Assembly: GCA_026983515.1 (NCBI GenBank)
Contig: JALWHT010000035.1
Coordinates: 13,837-66,339, forward strand
Direction: 5' to 3'
DNA: 52,503 bases
From: Sulfurovum sp.
GTDB taxonomy: Bacteria > Campylobacterota > Campylobacteria > Campylobacterales > Sulfurovaceae
Shown piece after piece: positions 9,750 through 19,489 of this stretch. The position numbers and the translations under genes are program-made. Under the pieces are notes generated by a model. It made no database searches. It was given only the letters and a program-made list of their open reading frames with translations, and was not told the DNA's origin. How positions within the stretch are numbered: the stretch's first letter is position 1; the number at the start of each line of letters is the position of its first letter.

Positions 9750-12700
9750 TTATGCTTTGATCCTTCTTTCATACCACTTTCGTAGCCATCGGTCTATCGG
9801 ATTGATCATACGGTAGATCACCGGTACAACCACCAGTGTCAGCACCATGGAACTTAGCAGTCCACCAATGACTGCAATCGCCATCGGCGCTTTGGTTTCA
9901 CTCCCCAAAGAATCGCTCAATGCCAGAGGAAGCATGGCAAAGACCATTGCAATCGTGGTCATCAGAATCGGACGCAGACGTTTTTCCCCCGCTTCAAGCA
10001 GCGCCGCATCGGCATCTTTGCCGCGCGCGACCGCATTGTTGGCAAAATCTACCAGAAGCACGGCATTCTTGCCGACCATCCCCATTAAGAGCATAAAGCC
10101 GATCATAACAAAGAGGCTAAAGTGCTGACCGCTCAAAAAGAGCGCAACCATCACCCCGATGATACTCAGCGGCAGTGCCATCATGATGATGACAGGCTGA
10201 ATGAGCGACTCGTACAGAATCGCCAGAATGATGAACATCAAAATAACGGAAAGCCCCAGTGCCGCACCGAACGCCTTGTTGGTTTTAACCATCTCGTCGG
10301 CAAATCCAGTAAATTTGTAATTCACATCCGGCGGCAACAGCTTGTCGATGCCGGCTTTGGTATAGTTGACCGCACCACCGAGATCGAGCCCGAAAAGATC
10401 GGAGTAGATCGTCACCTGACGCTGGCGGTTGAAGTGATAGATCGCCGCCAGCGAAGTGGAAGGGGTAAACGTTACCAATCCGTCAAGGAAAACAAGCTTT
10501 CCGTCAGCTGCACGCAGCTGGATCTTTTTGATATCCTCCAGACTCATACGGTGCGCATCGTCAAAACGCAGTGTGATGTTATACTGCTTTCCTTTCTCCT
10601 CAAAATAGCTGATCTCAAGGTCACTTGAAAAGGCAATGGCAATCGCCTGCGCGATCTGCGAAGCGGAAATACCCAGCCGGTTGGCATTTTCACGCAGGAT
10701 GTTGATATCGATCTGCGGTTTCCCCTCATCCATATTGCTGTCAATATCGACAAACCCTTTCTTTTTGGCAAGATAGGCCATCAGCTTCTCTTTGGCAACT
10801 TCAAGCGACTTGAACGAATCGGAAGTCAGTACGATCTGGTAAGGCACAGAAACCCCTGCCCCCTTGATGCTCGGTATCGCAGCTGCGGTAATGAACATCT
10901 TTTTGCCATAGGGCTTGAGACGTTCCCGTGTCTGCTGAATGATCTCTTCCTGGCTAAGCACACGTTTGTCTTTGGGTACAAGTTTGACATAGATCAGCGC
11001 CTTGTTCTTTTCGCGTACGGCATTGTAGCCGACACTCAGCGTGGTAAAGCGCACATTTTTGTCTTCACGTATCTTCGCCTCCACCGCTTTGGCCTGACGG
11101 ATCATCTCTTCGAGAGAAATGCCGGGTTTGGCACGTAGTTTCACTTCAAACTCCGCCTTGTCCTCTTTGGGGATGAAGTCCATCCCTATCTTTGGGAAGA
11201 GTGCCAACGAGCCTACAAACACGGCAAGCACCAGCAGCAGCGTGGGAACTTTGAATCGAAGTGCCAGTTTCAAAATGGCATCGTAGCCACGCTCCATCGC
11301 TTTGAAAAACGGTTCGGTCATATTGTAAAAACGGCTTTCACCCCGGTGGAGTACCCTTGCACTGAGACTGGGCATGAAACTCATTGCCACAGTGTAGGAG
11401 ATGATGACCGCAAAACCTACTGTCATTGCGAAACTCTCGAAAAACTTTCCGACAATACCGCTCATGTGGGATACAGGAATGAAAACTGCCAGAAGCATTG
11501 CCGAAATAGCGAAGATGGCAAAGGCCATCTCCTTGACACCTTCCACTACTGCTTCAAACTTGCCCATGCCCGCTTCCATCTTCTTGTAAATATTCTCCAG
11601 TACGACAATGGCATCGTCGATGATGATCCCGATAGAGAGTGTCAGCCCTATCAATGTCATTTTGTTCAAGTCATAGCCCATAAAATCCATCAGGGCGATC
11701 GTACCCATAATGGAAATGGGAATAGAGAGTGCCGAAACAATTGTAATGGTGAAGTTGCGCAGGAAACCGAAAATAATGATGACCGCCAGGAACGCTCCGT
11801 AAATGAGGTCAAACTCTACATCTTTGAGCGAGTGGATGATAAACGGTGTGGTATCCTGCACAATTTGAATACCGTATTTGTCTTTGGCCAGTTTTTGCAG
11901 CTGCGGCAGGGTCTCTTTGACACGCTTGACCACTTCAAGTGTATTGGTACCGGAGATCTTCTGTACTTCAAGCATAACCCCCGGCGTACCATTGTAGGAA
12001 GCATAACTGTCGGGGTCACTGAGGGCATCGACCACTTTGGCAACATCCCGCAGGCGAATGTCATCTTTAAGGATGATGTTCTCCAACTGCTGAATGCTCA
12101 GCGCATCAGCGCGCGTTTTGAGAATGAACTCCCGTTTTTTGGTAATGAGCTTGCCGCCGCCGATTTTGACATTCTCCTGCTTAATCATCTCATTGAGTTC
12201 TCGTACCGTGATACCAAACTTGTTGAGTTTTTCAATATCGGGGAAGATCTTCAGCTCCCGGTCACGGTAACCGATGATGTTGATGGCACCCACACCGTTG
12301 ATCTTCTGCAGTGCCGGTTTGGCTTTCTCGTCGGCAAAGAGCATTAGATTTTGCAGCGTATCGTTTTTGGCGGTAAGGAAAACATTGACCACCGGCGCAC
12401 CGCCTATGTCAAGCTTGCTTACCAGCGGTGTCTTGGCATTTTTGGGAAGTTCTACCGCCGCTACCTTGTCACGCACATCATTGGTCGCCTCGTCAATATT
12501 GCGCTCGAGGAAAAACTTGACCATGACCACTGAAGCACCCTCGGAACTGGTAGAGGTAATGGAGTCAACCCCACCGATACGTGAAATGGCCTCTTCGATC
12601 TTTTCGGTTACCTGTGACTCTACCGTATCCGCATCGGCACCAGGGTAGATGGTCTTGATGGTGACCATCGGGAAGTCGACATTTGGAAAGAGCGATGAGG

Positions 12701-12791
12701 GCATGCTTTTGAAACTAAGCCATCCGAAAATGACCAATGTAAAGACATACATCAGTGTCGCAATGGGGCGGTTGATCGCTAATTTATACAT
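9750..12791 (-). CDS. RND-family efflux pump (AcrB/HAE1 type)
   Basis: 1013 aa; NRPIATLMYVFTLVIFGWLSFKSMPSSLFPNVDFP and GLTLSIGIIIDDAIVVLENIYK motifs. Confidence 0.95.
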   Translation of the reverse strand: MYKLAINRPIATLMYVFTLVIFGWLSFKSMPSSLFPNVDFPMVTIKTIYPGADADTVESQVTEKIEEAISRIGGVDSITSTSSEGASVVMVKFFLERNIDEATNDVRDKVAAVELPKNAKTPLVSKLDIGGAPVVNVFLTAKNDTLQNLMLFADEKAKPALQKINGVGAINIIGYRDRELKIFPDIEKLNKFGITVRELNEMIKQENVKIGGGKLITKKREFILKTRADALSIQQLENIILKDDIRLRDVAKVVDALSDPDSYASYNGTPGVMLEVQKISGTNTLEVVKRVKETLPQLQKLAKDKYGIQIVQDTTPFIIHSLKDVEFDLIYGAFLAVIIIFGFLRNFTITIVSALSIPISIMGTIALMDFMGYDLNKMTLIGLTLSIGIIIDDAIVVLENIYKKMEAGMGKFEAVVEGVKEMAFAIFAISAMLLAVFIPVSHMSGIVGKFFESFAMTVGFAVIISYTVAMSFMPSLSARVLHRGESRFYNMTEPFFKAMERGYDAILKLALRFKVPTLLLVLAVFVGSLALFPKIGMDFIPKEDKAEFEVKLRAKPGISLEEMIRQAKAVEAKIREDKNVRFTTLSVGYNAVREKNKALIYVKLVPKDKRVLSQEEIIQQTRERLKPYGKKMFITAAAIPSIKGAGVSVPYQIVLTSDSFKSLEVAKEKLMAYLAKKKGFVDIDSNMDEGKPQIDINILRENANRLGISASQIAQAIAIAFSSDLEISYFEEKGKQYNITLRFDDAHRMSLEDIKKIQLRAADGKLVFLDGLVTFTPSTSLAAIYHFNRQRQVTIYSDLFGLDLGGAVNYTKAGIDKLLPPDVNYKFTGFADEMVKTNKAFGAALGLSVILMFIILAILYESLIQPVIIMMALPLSIIGVMVALFLSGQHFSLFVMIGFMLLMGMVGKNAVLLVDFANNAVARGKDADAALLEAGEKRLRPILMTTIAMVFAMLPLALSDSLGSETKAPMAIAVIGGLLSSMVLTLVVVPVIYRMINPIDRWLRKWYERRIKA

Positions 12792-12800
12792 TGCAATACC

Positions 12801-13511
12801 CTACTTTGTATCAGGAATAATAATGTAGCCTGTACCAAAAAGCCCCGGAGTAAACCCCTTTACCTCTACCTCCGCATGCAGTTTACGGTTGTCACTGTCT
12901 GCATAGGGGTAGACTCTGACAATGATACCGGTGTACGTGTGTGCATCGCCGTCGACACGGTAACGGAAAAGCAGTCCCGGCTTCACCTTTTTCCAGTACT
13001 TCTGGTCAATATCGAGCACCAGTTTGCGTGCTTTGATACTCTGGATTTTAAAGATCGTACGTATCATCGCACCGCTAACCGCATCGCCCGCTTCAACCTT
13101 TTTTTCATAGATGACACCGTCAAAAGGGGCTTTGAGGATGGTTTTGTCATAGAGCGCCTGCTGCAGCGCTACCTGCGCCTTTGCGTGCTCATACTTGTAC
13201 ATATATTGATCGAACTTTGCCTCATCGACCAGTTTTTTCACTTTCAGCTGACGTTCATAGTCACGCTTGGCATACTTAAGCGCCGTTTTGGCAATCTCCA
13301 GTGACGCCTTGGCATCGCTGTTCTCCAAGGTTGCCAGCACCTCATCCTTTTTAACTTTCGATGCAGTATCGACATATACCTTGCCCACAATCCCCGTAGT
13401 GGTAAAGGCAAGGTCTGCATGCCGTTTGGCTTCAACATTGAAGGTTGCATAGATCTCTTCGGCTCTAAGAGCGATCATTGCCAGCATCAGGCTCAGTACA
13501 ATTCTTTTCAT
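12801..13511 (-). CDS. Membrane fusion protein (HlyD/AcrA family), short
   Basis: GIVGKVYVDTASKVKKDEVLATLENSDAKASLEIAKTAL plus ILKAPFDGVIYEKKVEAGDAV: split lipoyl/barrel-sandwich motifs. Confidence 0.88.
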   Translation of the reverse strand: MKRIVLSLMLAMIALRAEEIYATFNVEAKRHADLAFTTTGIVGKVYVDTASKVKKDEVLATLENSDAKASLEIAKTALKYAKRDYERQLKVKKLVDEAKFDQYMYKYEHAKAQVALQQALYDKTILKAPFDGVIYEKKVEAGDAVSGAMIRTIFKIQSIKARKLVLDIDQKYWKKVKPGLLFRYRVDGDAHTYTGIIVRVYPYADSDNRKLHAEVEVKGFTPGLFGTGYIIIPDTK

Positions 13512-14767
13512 CTTACAAACTCCCTTGGGTCTTTACCCGCATAATAATAGTAGAGCGACTTTTTGATCTCGTAGTCATACAACGTCTCTTTGTAACGTGC
13601 TTCCGCCAGCGTCTTCTGTGCCAATGCATCGAGATAGGCGATATCATCGACCAGTCCTGCTTCGAACTTTTTCCGGATGGTCTTGTAGGTACTCTCTGCC
13701 GCTCTGAGCGCACTTTTGGCACTTTTCATCTTTGCCCGTGTCGTCACCAGGGTTTTGGCTGCAATTTTAAAATGCATCAGCTGCTCTTTTTTTGCATGGG
13801 ACAGTTCACTCTCCAGTGAAAGCTTCTGCAGCCGTACCGCTTCACTCTCATGCTTTATACGCCCCTTGTCAAAAAGGCGCATATTTAAAGAGAGTTTTAC
13901 TTCGTTCTGATGATCAAAAACAAATGCATCATCTCCGCTAAGTCCAGGTATAGGTGGTAGTGTACCTGTCTTGTCGTAGTTTGAGCGATAATAGGTATCG
14001 CTCACCTCTACCTGAGGCAGATAGTTCGCATCGATCACTTTGGCATTTTCACCGACTGCTTTGGCCTGTGCACGCATGATCTTGATGGCATCGAACCACT
14101 CAAAATGGACACCGTGTGGTGTCACAAAACGGCTGTTACCAAGATGTGTCGCATCGATGCCGCTAAGCAGCCTGAGATTCTCCTGTGCAGTCTGGATATT
14201 GAGTTTAACATTTTCCATGGTGTAACGGTTGTTGTCATACACTGCCTGCAGTTTGTCCACCGCCTCCTGTGTGGCAAGGCCGGTAAGCTTGAAACGCTTG
14301 ACACGTACGATCTGCGCTTTAAGCTCTTTGGAACGCTCTCTTAGCGCATGCAGATTTGCCTGCAGCTGTTTGATGGCATAGTAGTGCTGCACGATCTGAA
14401 GCGTTACACTCTTGGAAAAAGCCTCTTTTTCAAAAAAAGATGCCTCTTTCGCATGCGATTTGGCTTTCAGTACGGCCGCCTTGCGCCCGCCGTCATAAAG
14501 TTCCAGATGGACACTGGCATACACCGTTGCCGTGCGTCCGGGCTCTACGATGGAGTAGGGGTTAACCACACTGTAACTGCCGCCGACATCAAGCGTAGGC
14601 CAGTAGGCACTTTTGGCTGACTCAATCTCTTGGGCTTTTGATTCAACGGTAATCTCTTTGGCTTTGATCTGTCCGTTCGATTTTTGGGCATGGTCGACAA
14701 ACATCCCCAATCCGCCTGCATACGTCAGTGTTATGAGCGGCATACACATTATGAGCAGTTTTTTCAT
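13508..14767 (-). CDS. TolC-like outer membrane efflux protein
   Basis: Signal peptide MKKLLIMCMPLITLTYA; long helical OEP repeats; start at 14767 overlaps the TetR stop. Confidence 0.85.
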   Translation of the reverse strand: MKKLLIMCMPLITLTYAGGLGMFVDHAQKSNGQIKAKEITVESKAQEIESAKSAYWPTLDVGGSYSVVNPYSIVEPGRTATVYASVHLELYDGGRKAAVLKAKSHAKEASFFEKEAFSKSVTLQIVQHYYAIKQLQANLHALRERSKELKAQIVRVKRFKLTGLATQEAVDKLQAVYDNNRYTMENVKLNIQTAQENLRLLSGIDATHLGNSRFVTPHGVHFEWFDAIKIMRAQAKAVGENAKVIDANYLPQVEVSDTYYRSNYDKTGTLPPIPGLSGDDAFVFDHQNEVKLSLNMRLFDKGRIKHESEAVRLQKLSLESELSHAKKEQLMHFKIAAKTLVTTRAKMKSAKSALRAAESTYKTIRKKFEAGLVDDIAYLDALAQKTLAEARYKETLYDYEIKKSLYYYYAGKDPREFVR

Positions 14768-15369
14768 ACGTCTTCTCCTTCGCATGCCAACAGCGCCATC
14801 AGCGTATCGACATAGGTATGAATTTCGTGTTTGAGATCGCAGTTTCGTTCGGTTGTCTCGGAAATAATGAACATCCCTTTGGCTGTCGCAAAAATGGCAC
14901 CGGTCATTTGGCGGGTCACCGGCTTGAGTTCTCCGCGTTCGATCCCCTCTTCGATGATCTTTTCAAACCAGGCATAGTAGTAGTCAAAACACTCTGTCTG
15001 GAACGCTTTCATCTCTTCCTGAGGAGAGAGCAGGGAAATACCGGTAAACATTTTGTAAAGTTCGCGCAGTTCACCGCTCTCTTCATCATAGAAAAAGTCT
15101 GCAAAGATCTTGATCTTCTCCGGTGTACGTTCCGCCTGTTCAAGCTGAGCTTCAATGCGCGCATTGTGCGCATGCATCAAAATCTCTACCAACTCAAAAA
15201 GCAGCTCTTCTTTGCTCTTGAAATATTCATAGAACGTACCCTTCCCAATGCCTGCTGCCCTGGCAATGGAAGCAATGGTCAGGTTCTGAATACCTTTGTC
15301 AAGAATGATCGATTTGGAAGCAAGTGCGATATCTCTGCGCTTCTGTGTTTTGTCTACAATAATTGCCAT
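14764..15369 (-). CDS. TetR/AcrR-family regulator
   Basis: N-terminal HTH: ILDKGIQNLTIASIARAAGIGKGTFYEYFKSKEELLFELV. Confidence 0.92.
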   Translation of the reverse strand: MAIIVDKTQKRRDIALASKSIILDKGIQNLTIASIARAAGIGKGTFYEYFKSKEELLFELVEILMHAHNARIEAQLEQAERTPEKIKIFADFFYDEESGELRELYKMFTGISLLSPQEEMKAFQTECFDYYYAWFEKIIEEGIERGELKPVTRQMTGAIFATAKGMFIISETTERNCDLKHEIHTYVDTLMALLACEGEDV

Positions 15370-15393
15370 AATGACCTCAAACTAAAAAATGAC

Positions 15394-15406
15394 TGACCGT
15401 CGGTCA
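15394..15406. promoter_or_regulatory. Probable TetR-family operator TGACCGTCGGTCA
   Basis: Perfect inverted repeat TGACCG-T-CGGTCA, 25 bp upstream of the TetR start codon. Confidence 0.7.
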
Positions 15407-15628
15407 ATTAAAAAATTATAGTCCTTTTTTCTTGAAATACGCCTTTTTGTTAACCTAAACACCGATTATTACGCTATACTGCGGCATAAATTTAGCGTAT
15501 ATCGGTTCAACGACTTCTTTTCTGCCTTACTTTACAAGGTGCAATACCAAACCACACTACTTAGCCCCGAACCGGCCATTTTCAATGCGGCGGCTTGGCA
15601 ATCAAAAACATACACCATTAGGATATTT

Positions 15629-16867
15629 ATGTCATTTACAACACTGGGGCTCAATGAAGCGCTCCTCAAAGCAATCAAAGAAACAGGCTACACTGCCCCA
15701 ACCCCCATTCAGGCAAAAGCGATTCCCACTGTCATCGAGAGCAAAGATGTTCTCGCAGCAGCACAGACAGGCACAGGCAAGACCGCCGGTTTTACCCTCC
15801 CTATTTTGCAGCGTCTCTCACAGACACAGCCACATATGAAACCAAAACAGATCCGAGTACTGGTACTCACCCCCACACGCGAACTTGCCGCGCAGGTCGA
15901 AGAGAGCATCAAGACCTACGGCAAATACCTTCCCCACTCCTCTACCGTCATCTTCGGCGGCGTGGGTATCAACCCGCAGCTTGCAGCACTCAGAAAAGGA
16001 GTGGAAATCGTCGTCGCCACACCAGGCAGGCTGCTTGACATTGCAGGACAGAAAGGCATTGACTTTTCAGCCCTGGAAACACTCGTGCTCGACGAAGCGG
16101 ACAGAATGCTCGATATGGGCTTTATTCACGATATCAAAAAACTGATGAAGATGATGCCAAAACAGAAACAGACCCTGCTCTTTTCAGCCACCTTCTCCAA
16201 AGAGATCAAACAGCTCGCTTCCAGTCTGCTGCATAACCCAGTACTCATAGAGGTTGCACGTGAAAATACGACTGCTACACAGATAAGCCAGGTGGTACAT
16301 CCGGTAGACAAGTCACGCAAAAGAGCCCTGCTGACACAACTTATCAAAGAGAAGCAATGGTCGCAGGTACTTGTCTTTACACGTACAAAACATGGTGCCA
16401 ACAGGCTGACAAAACAGTTGAGTGAAGCAGGTATCGGTGCAGCAGCCATTCACGGTGACAAATCACAGGGGGCACGCACCAAGGCGCTGGCAGCCTTTAA
16501 ATCCAACACCATTCAGGTACTGGTCGCTACCGACATTGCCGCCAGAGGTATCGACATCGACCAGCTGCCACACGTGGTCAACTACGAACTGCCCAACGTC
16601 CCCGAAGACTATGTGCACCGCATTGGACGTACCGGACGTGCCGGACAGAGCGGAGAGGCTGTTTCACTCGTGTGTATTGATGAGCACAAACTCCTTGCAG
16701 ACATCGAACGCTTTACAAAGTCAAAAATTGAAAAAGTGCAGATAGAAGGATATACGCCCGACCCCAGCATCAAAGCCGAACCCATTCAGAAAAAACAGCA
16801 GAACAGAAACCGTTCACGCGGCGCATCGCCACGCAACGGCAACAGAAACAGCCGTAGCAGAGCTTAA
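15629..16867 (+). CDS. rhlE: DEAD-box RNA helicase (RhlE-like)
   Basis: [46 protein letters not shown]; basic R/N/S-rich tail. Start set at ATG 15629 ([16 protein letters not shown]). Confidence 0.93.
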   Translation: MSFTTLGLNEALLKAIKETGYTAPTPIQAKAIPTVIESKDVLAAAQTGTGKTAGFTLPILQRLSQTQPHMKPKQIRVLVLTPTRELAAQVEESIKTYGKYLPHSSTVIFGGVGINPQLAALRKGVEIVVATPGRLLDIAGQKGIDFSALETLVLDEADRMLDMGFIHDIKKLMKMMPKQKQTLLFSATFSKEIKQLASSLLHNPVLIEVARENTTATQISQVVHPVDKSRKRALLTQLIKEKQWSQVLVFTRTKHGANRLTKQLSEAGIGAAAIHGDKSQGARTKALAAFKSNTIQVLVATDIAARGIDIDQLPHVVNYELPNVPEDYVHRIGRTGRAGQSGEAVSLVCIDEHKLLADIERFTKSKIEKVQIEGYTPDPSIKAEPIQKKQQNRNRSRGASPRNGNRNSRSRA

Positions 16868-17943
16868 AGGCGCGTCTTAAGCTTCTGAATACGTGCGTAG
16901 GAAGTATCTATGCGTGCTTTGGATACCTTTCCTTCCCGGATCAGTCTCTCAACGGTCTCAACCAACATTTTGGTCGACACCACTTTTCGCGGATCGAGCT
17001 GGTTGCCAAAGAGCAGTATGTCATCTCCGGCATTGATGGCAAGTTCCAGTGTTTTTTTGAGTGCATATTTTTGACTGATCGCCCCCATCTGAAGATCATC
17101 GGTAATCACGACCCCCTGAAATCCGATCTTTTTTCGTAACAGCCCCTCTACTGTTCTTTGTGACAGTGTCGCGGGATAGTTCGCGTCAAGTTTTTTGTTA
17201 AATACATGCGCAACCATTACGGTATCGGCTTTGTTTTTGAGCAACCTGTAGGGCTCCAGCTCAACAGGCTTCCACAAATGGGTCACATCGACAAACCCTT
17301 TATGGGTATCGCCCACAGAAGAGCCGTGACCGGGGAAATGTTTGAGAGAGGTCAATACCCCGTAGCGGTGCATCGCATCAATAAAAATGGAGGCATACTT
17401 CTCTACCGTTCTGGGGTCTTTCCCAAATGAGCGTCCCAACCCGTGAATCACATGGTTTTTAGGGTTGATGTCAAGGTCTACCACCGGTGCAAGGTCGTAG
17501 TTGATACCGACACTTTTAAGCTCTTTTGCCATCTTTGTATACGTCTGCTTCATATTGCCGGATTTCACCACATCGGCCGCTTTGGGGAATTTGCCGTAGA
17601 AACCGTACCTGCGCTTTAGACGCTGTACCCTTCCCCCTTCCTGGTCGACGGCAATAAGCAGTTTCCTGTCACGGCTGCACGCCTGAAGCTCCTTTGTAAG
17701 TCTGGCTACCTGTGCTTTGGAAGCAATGTTTTTGGGTTTGCTTTTATCAACCGGATTATAATCGAACAAAATGACAGCACCGAGATTGTACTGTCTGATA
17801 TCGTTGCATATTTGCGAACCGGGCTTTGCAGAAGTACCGTGAAACCCCACCATGAGCATCTGCCCGATCTTTTGTTCCAGCGAGACGTGTGCAGAGAGCA
17901 CAGAAACTCCGACCGCCACGCAAAAGAGCATCTTTTTTATCAT
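16864..17943 (-). CDS. nagZ: Glycoside hydrolase family 3, beta-N-acetylhexosaminidase
   Basis: [43 protein letters not shown]; 4-bp convergent overlap with the helicase gene. Confidence 0.88.
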   Translation of the reverse strand: MIKKMLFCVAVGVSVLSAHVSLEQKIGQMLMVGFHGTSAKPGSQICNDIRQYNLGAVILFDYNPVDKSKPKNIASKAQVARLTKELQACSRDRKLLIAVDQEGGRVQRLKRRYGFYGKFPKAADVVKSGNMKQTYTKMAKELKSVGINYDLAPVVDLDINPKNHVIHGLGRSFGKDPRTVEKYASIFIDAMHRYGVLTSLKHFPGHGSSVGDTHKGFVDVTHLWKPVELEPYRLLKNKADTVMVAHVFNKKLDANYPATLSQRTVEGLLRKKIGFQGVVITDDLQMGAISQKYALKKTLELAINAGDDILLFGNQLDPRKVVSTKMLVETVERLIREGKVSKARIDTSYARIQKLKTRL

Positions 17944-18057
17944 ATTGCCTTCCTTCTTGATTGCTATATATCATTACTGTGGGAGAACCCTTGTAAAGCA
18001 TTATATCACTTAAAAAAACAAATTTCGCATTTTTGGCTCACCTTGATGCAATATCCG

Positions 18058-19089
18058 TCAACGCAGTGCTTTTTCCGCTTCGATCAGGGCAACAACACCA
18101 TCATACATATCCTGCACAGCTTCCACCTCAGTAATACCGAGTCTTCTTCGGTTGCTGATATCATAAATACCGCCTTCACTTTCACTGTGTTCTCCATGAA
18201 TCCCGCGAATCTGCAAATGATATTGATCGGTAATCGCTTTGAATCTCTCCATGTCAGCACTGAGCTTTGGCAATTTGATATGCACACTCGCCCGCATTGC
18301 CGTACCAAGGTTTGTCGGACAGCTTGTGATATAACCGAGATGATCACTGTATGAGAAGGGTACCTTGGTTTCAATACTTTCAATAGCTTTCACAAGGCGC
18401 GCAAAAACTTCCTGTATGTCACCTCCCTGCTGCATGGAGATAATACGGAGCTGATCCTCTTCATTCACCCAAACCAAAAAGGTTTTATCAGTATTATGGT
18501 AGATACCGCGACCTGCCGGCCAATCACGGTTAAGTCCCGCCGCATCCAGGAAGCGGTCACCTTCTTTAAATAGAAAGTGGTCTTTAATAAGTGCTTCCTG
18601 CACCTCTTTTGTCATCCCAAGAAGCGGGTAGTACTCCCCTTTAAGTTCACCCTCCAGTGTCTTCAACCCAGCTACCACGCTCGCTTCCACATGGTCACGC
18701 TGTTCTTTTGATATGGCAGTACCCAGCGGCATATTATCCATATTTCTTCCGACACGGATACGGGTAGACAAGATAAATTCATTGTCCGGATCAGGGTTTG
18801 GGGCATTCAGATCATCAGGATTGAGGTTGCTTTTGTGCGAATCCGTTTTACCAAACCCGTGATACTCTTCAATAATAGGATCAAAAAGTTTGTCAAACAC
18901 ATCATAAGACTCTTTATCACCGGCATACACACCTATGCCACTGTCAATATTTTTCACACCGGAGTTGATCGCCTGTTCCAGCGTAAAGCCGTTCGGAGTT
19001 TTTTTGTCTTTGAGTGCGTCAAAAACTTCCGGTGTCAAGTACTTGCAGAGTAGTGATTTACAGTTTTCAGGGAATTGCGGGTAGTTCAT
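18058..19089 (-). CDS. ATP:guanido phosphotransferase, arginine kinase type
   Basis: STRIRVGRN, KEGDRFLDAAG, WPAGRGIYHN, FLVWVNEEDQLRIISMQQGGD, CPTNLGTAMRASVHIKLPKL, RGIHGEHSESEGGIYDISNRRRLG; N-terminal specificity loop SGIGVYAGDKESY. Confidence 0.95.
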   Translation of the reverse strand: MNYPQFPENCKSLLCKYLTPEVFDALKDKKTPNGFTLEQAINSGVKNIDSGIGVYAGDKESYDVFDKLFDPIIEEYHGFGKTDSHKSNLNPDDLNAPNPDPDNEFILSTRIRVGRNMDNMPLGTAISKEQRDHVEASVVAGLKTLEGELKGEYYPLLGMTKEVQEALIKDHFLFKEGDRFLDAAGLNRDWPAGRGIYHNTDKTFLVWVNEEDQLRIISMQQGGDIQEVFARLVKAIESIETKVPFSYSDHLGYITSCPTNLGTAMRASVHIKLPKLSADMERFKAITDQYHLQIRGIHGEHSESEGGIYDISNRRRLGITEVEAVQDMYDGVVALIEAEKALR

Positions 19090-19267
19090 TTTTCATCCTT
19101 GTTTAGAAAATTTTGGTAACAATCCATAGAGTCACTATACATCAATAAAAATTGCAGTTTACTTTACCCCATCTGCTTTACCTTGAAATTCCAGAATTTA
19201 CATCAAACATAGAATATTTTTCATGAACATTAGTGTTCGGTTAAACTTCCCGCTCTATACTTTCACC

Positions 19268-19394
19268 ATAAGAGCATCAGGGATCAACCAAAAATAAAAT
19301 CTCCTCCTCCCCTATAAAAGATTTCATTTTGGTCTCCTTTTTCATAGATTTTTCCTCCTCCTTTTAAAATCTTCCTTGATGCTCTTAGTTTTTT
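19268..19394 (+). ncRNA. Candidate structured small RNA with two anti-Shine-Dalgarno hairpin loops
   Basis: TATACT (19256-19261) 6 nt upstream of the 5' end; 19269-19283 pairs with 19373-19387 (14 WC + 1 G-U); hairpin 19288-19332 with loop CCTCCTCCCCTATAAA; hairpin 19346-19372 with loop TCCTCCTCCTTTT; T6 at 19389-19394. Confidence 0.65.
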
Positions 19395-19489
19395 CCAAAA
19401 CTTTTTCAAAACTTCACAATTGTTACATAATGGTTAATGTATACTATCTATAATGTCATCAAGACGAATACTACAACAAAGGTTTATAG

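Noticed and set aside
11346-12347. 333-aa + strand ORF antisense to the RND pump
   Set aside because: Low-complexity His/Cys/Asp-rich translation, no recognisable domain; a shadow of a strongly supported minus-strand gene.
19225-19238. GAACATTAGTGTTC as a LexA/SOS box
   Set aside because: Arm spacing (GAAC-N6-GTTC) differs from the known GAAC-N4-GTTC consensus.
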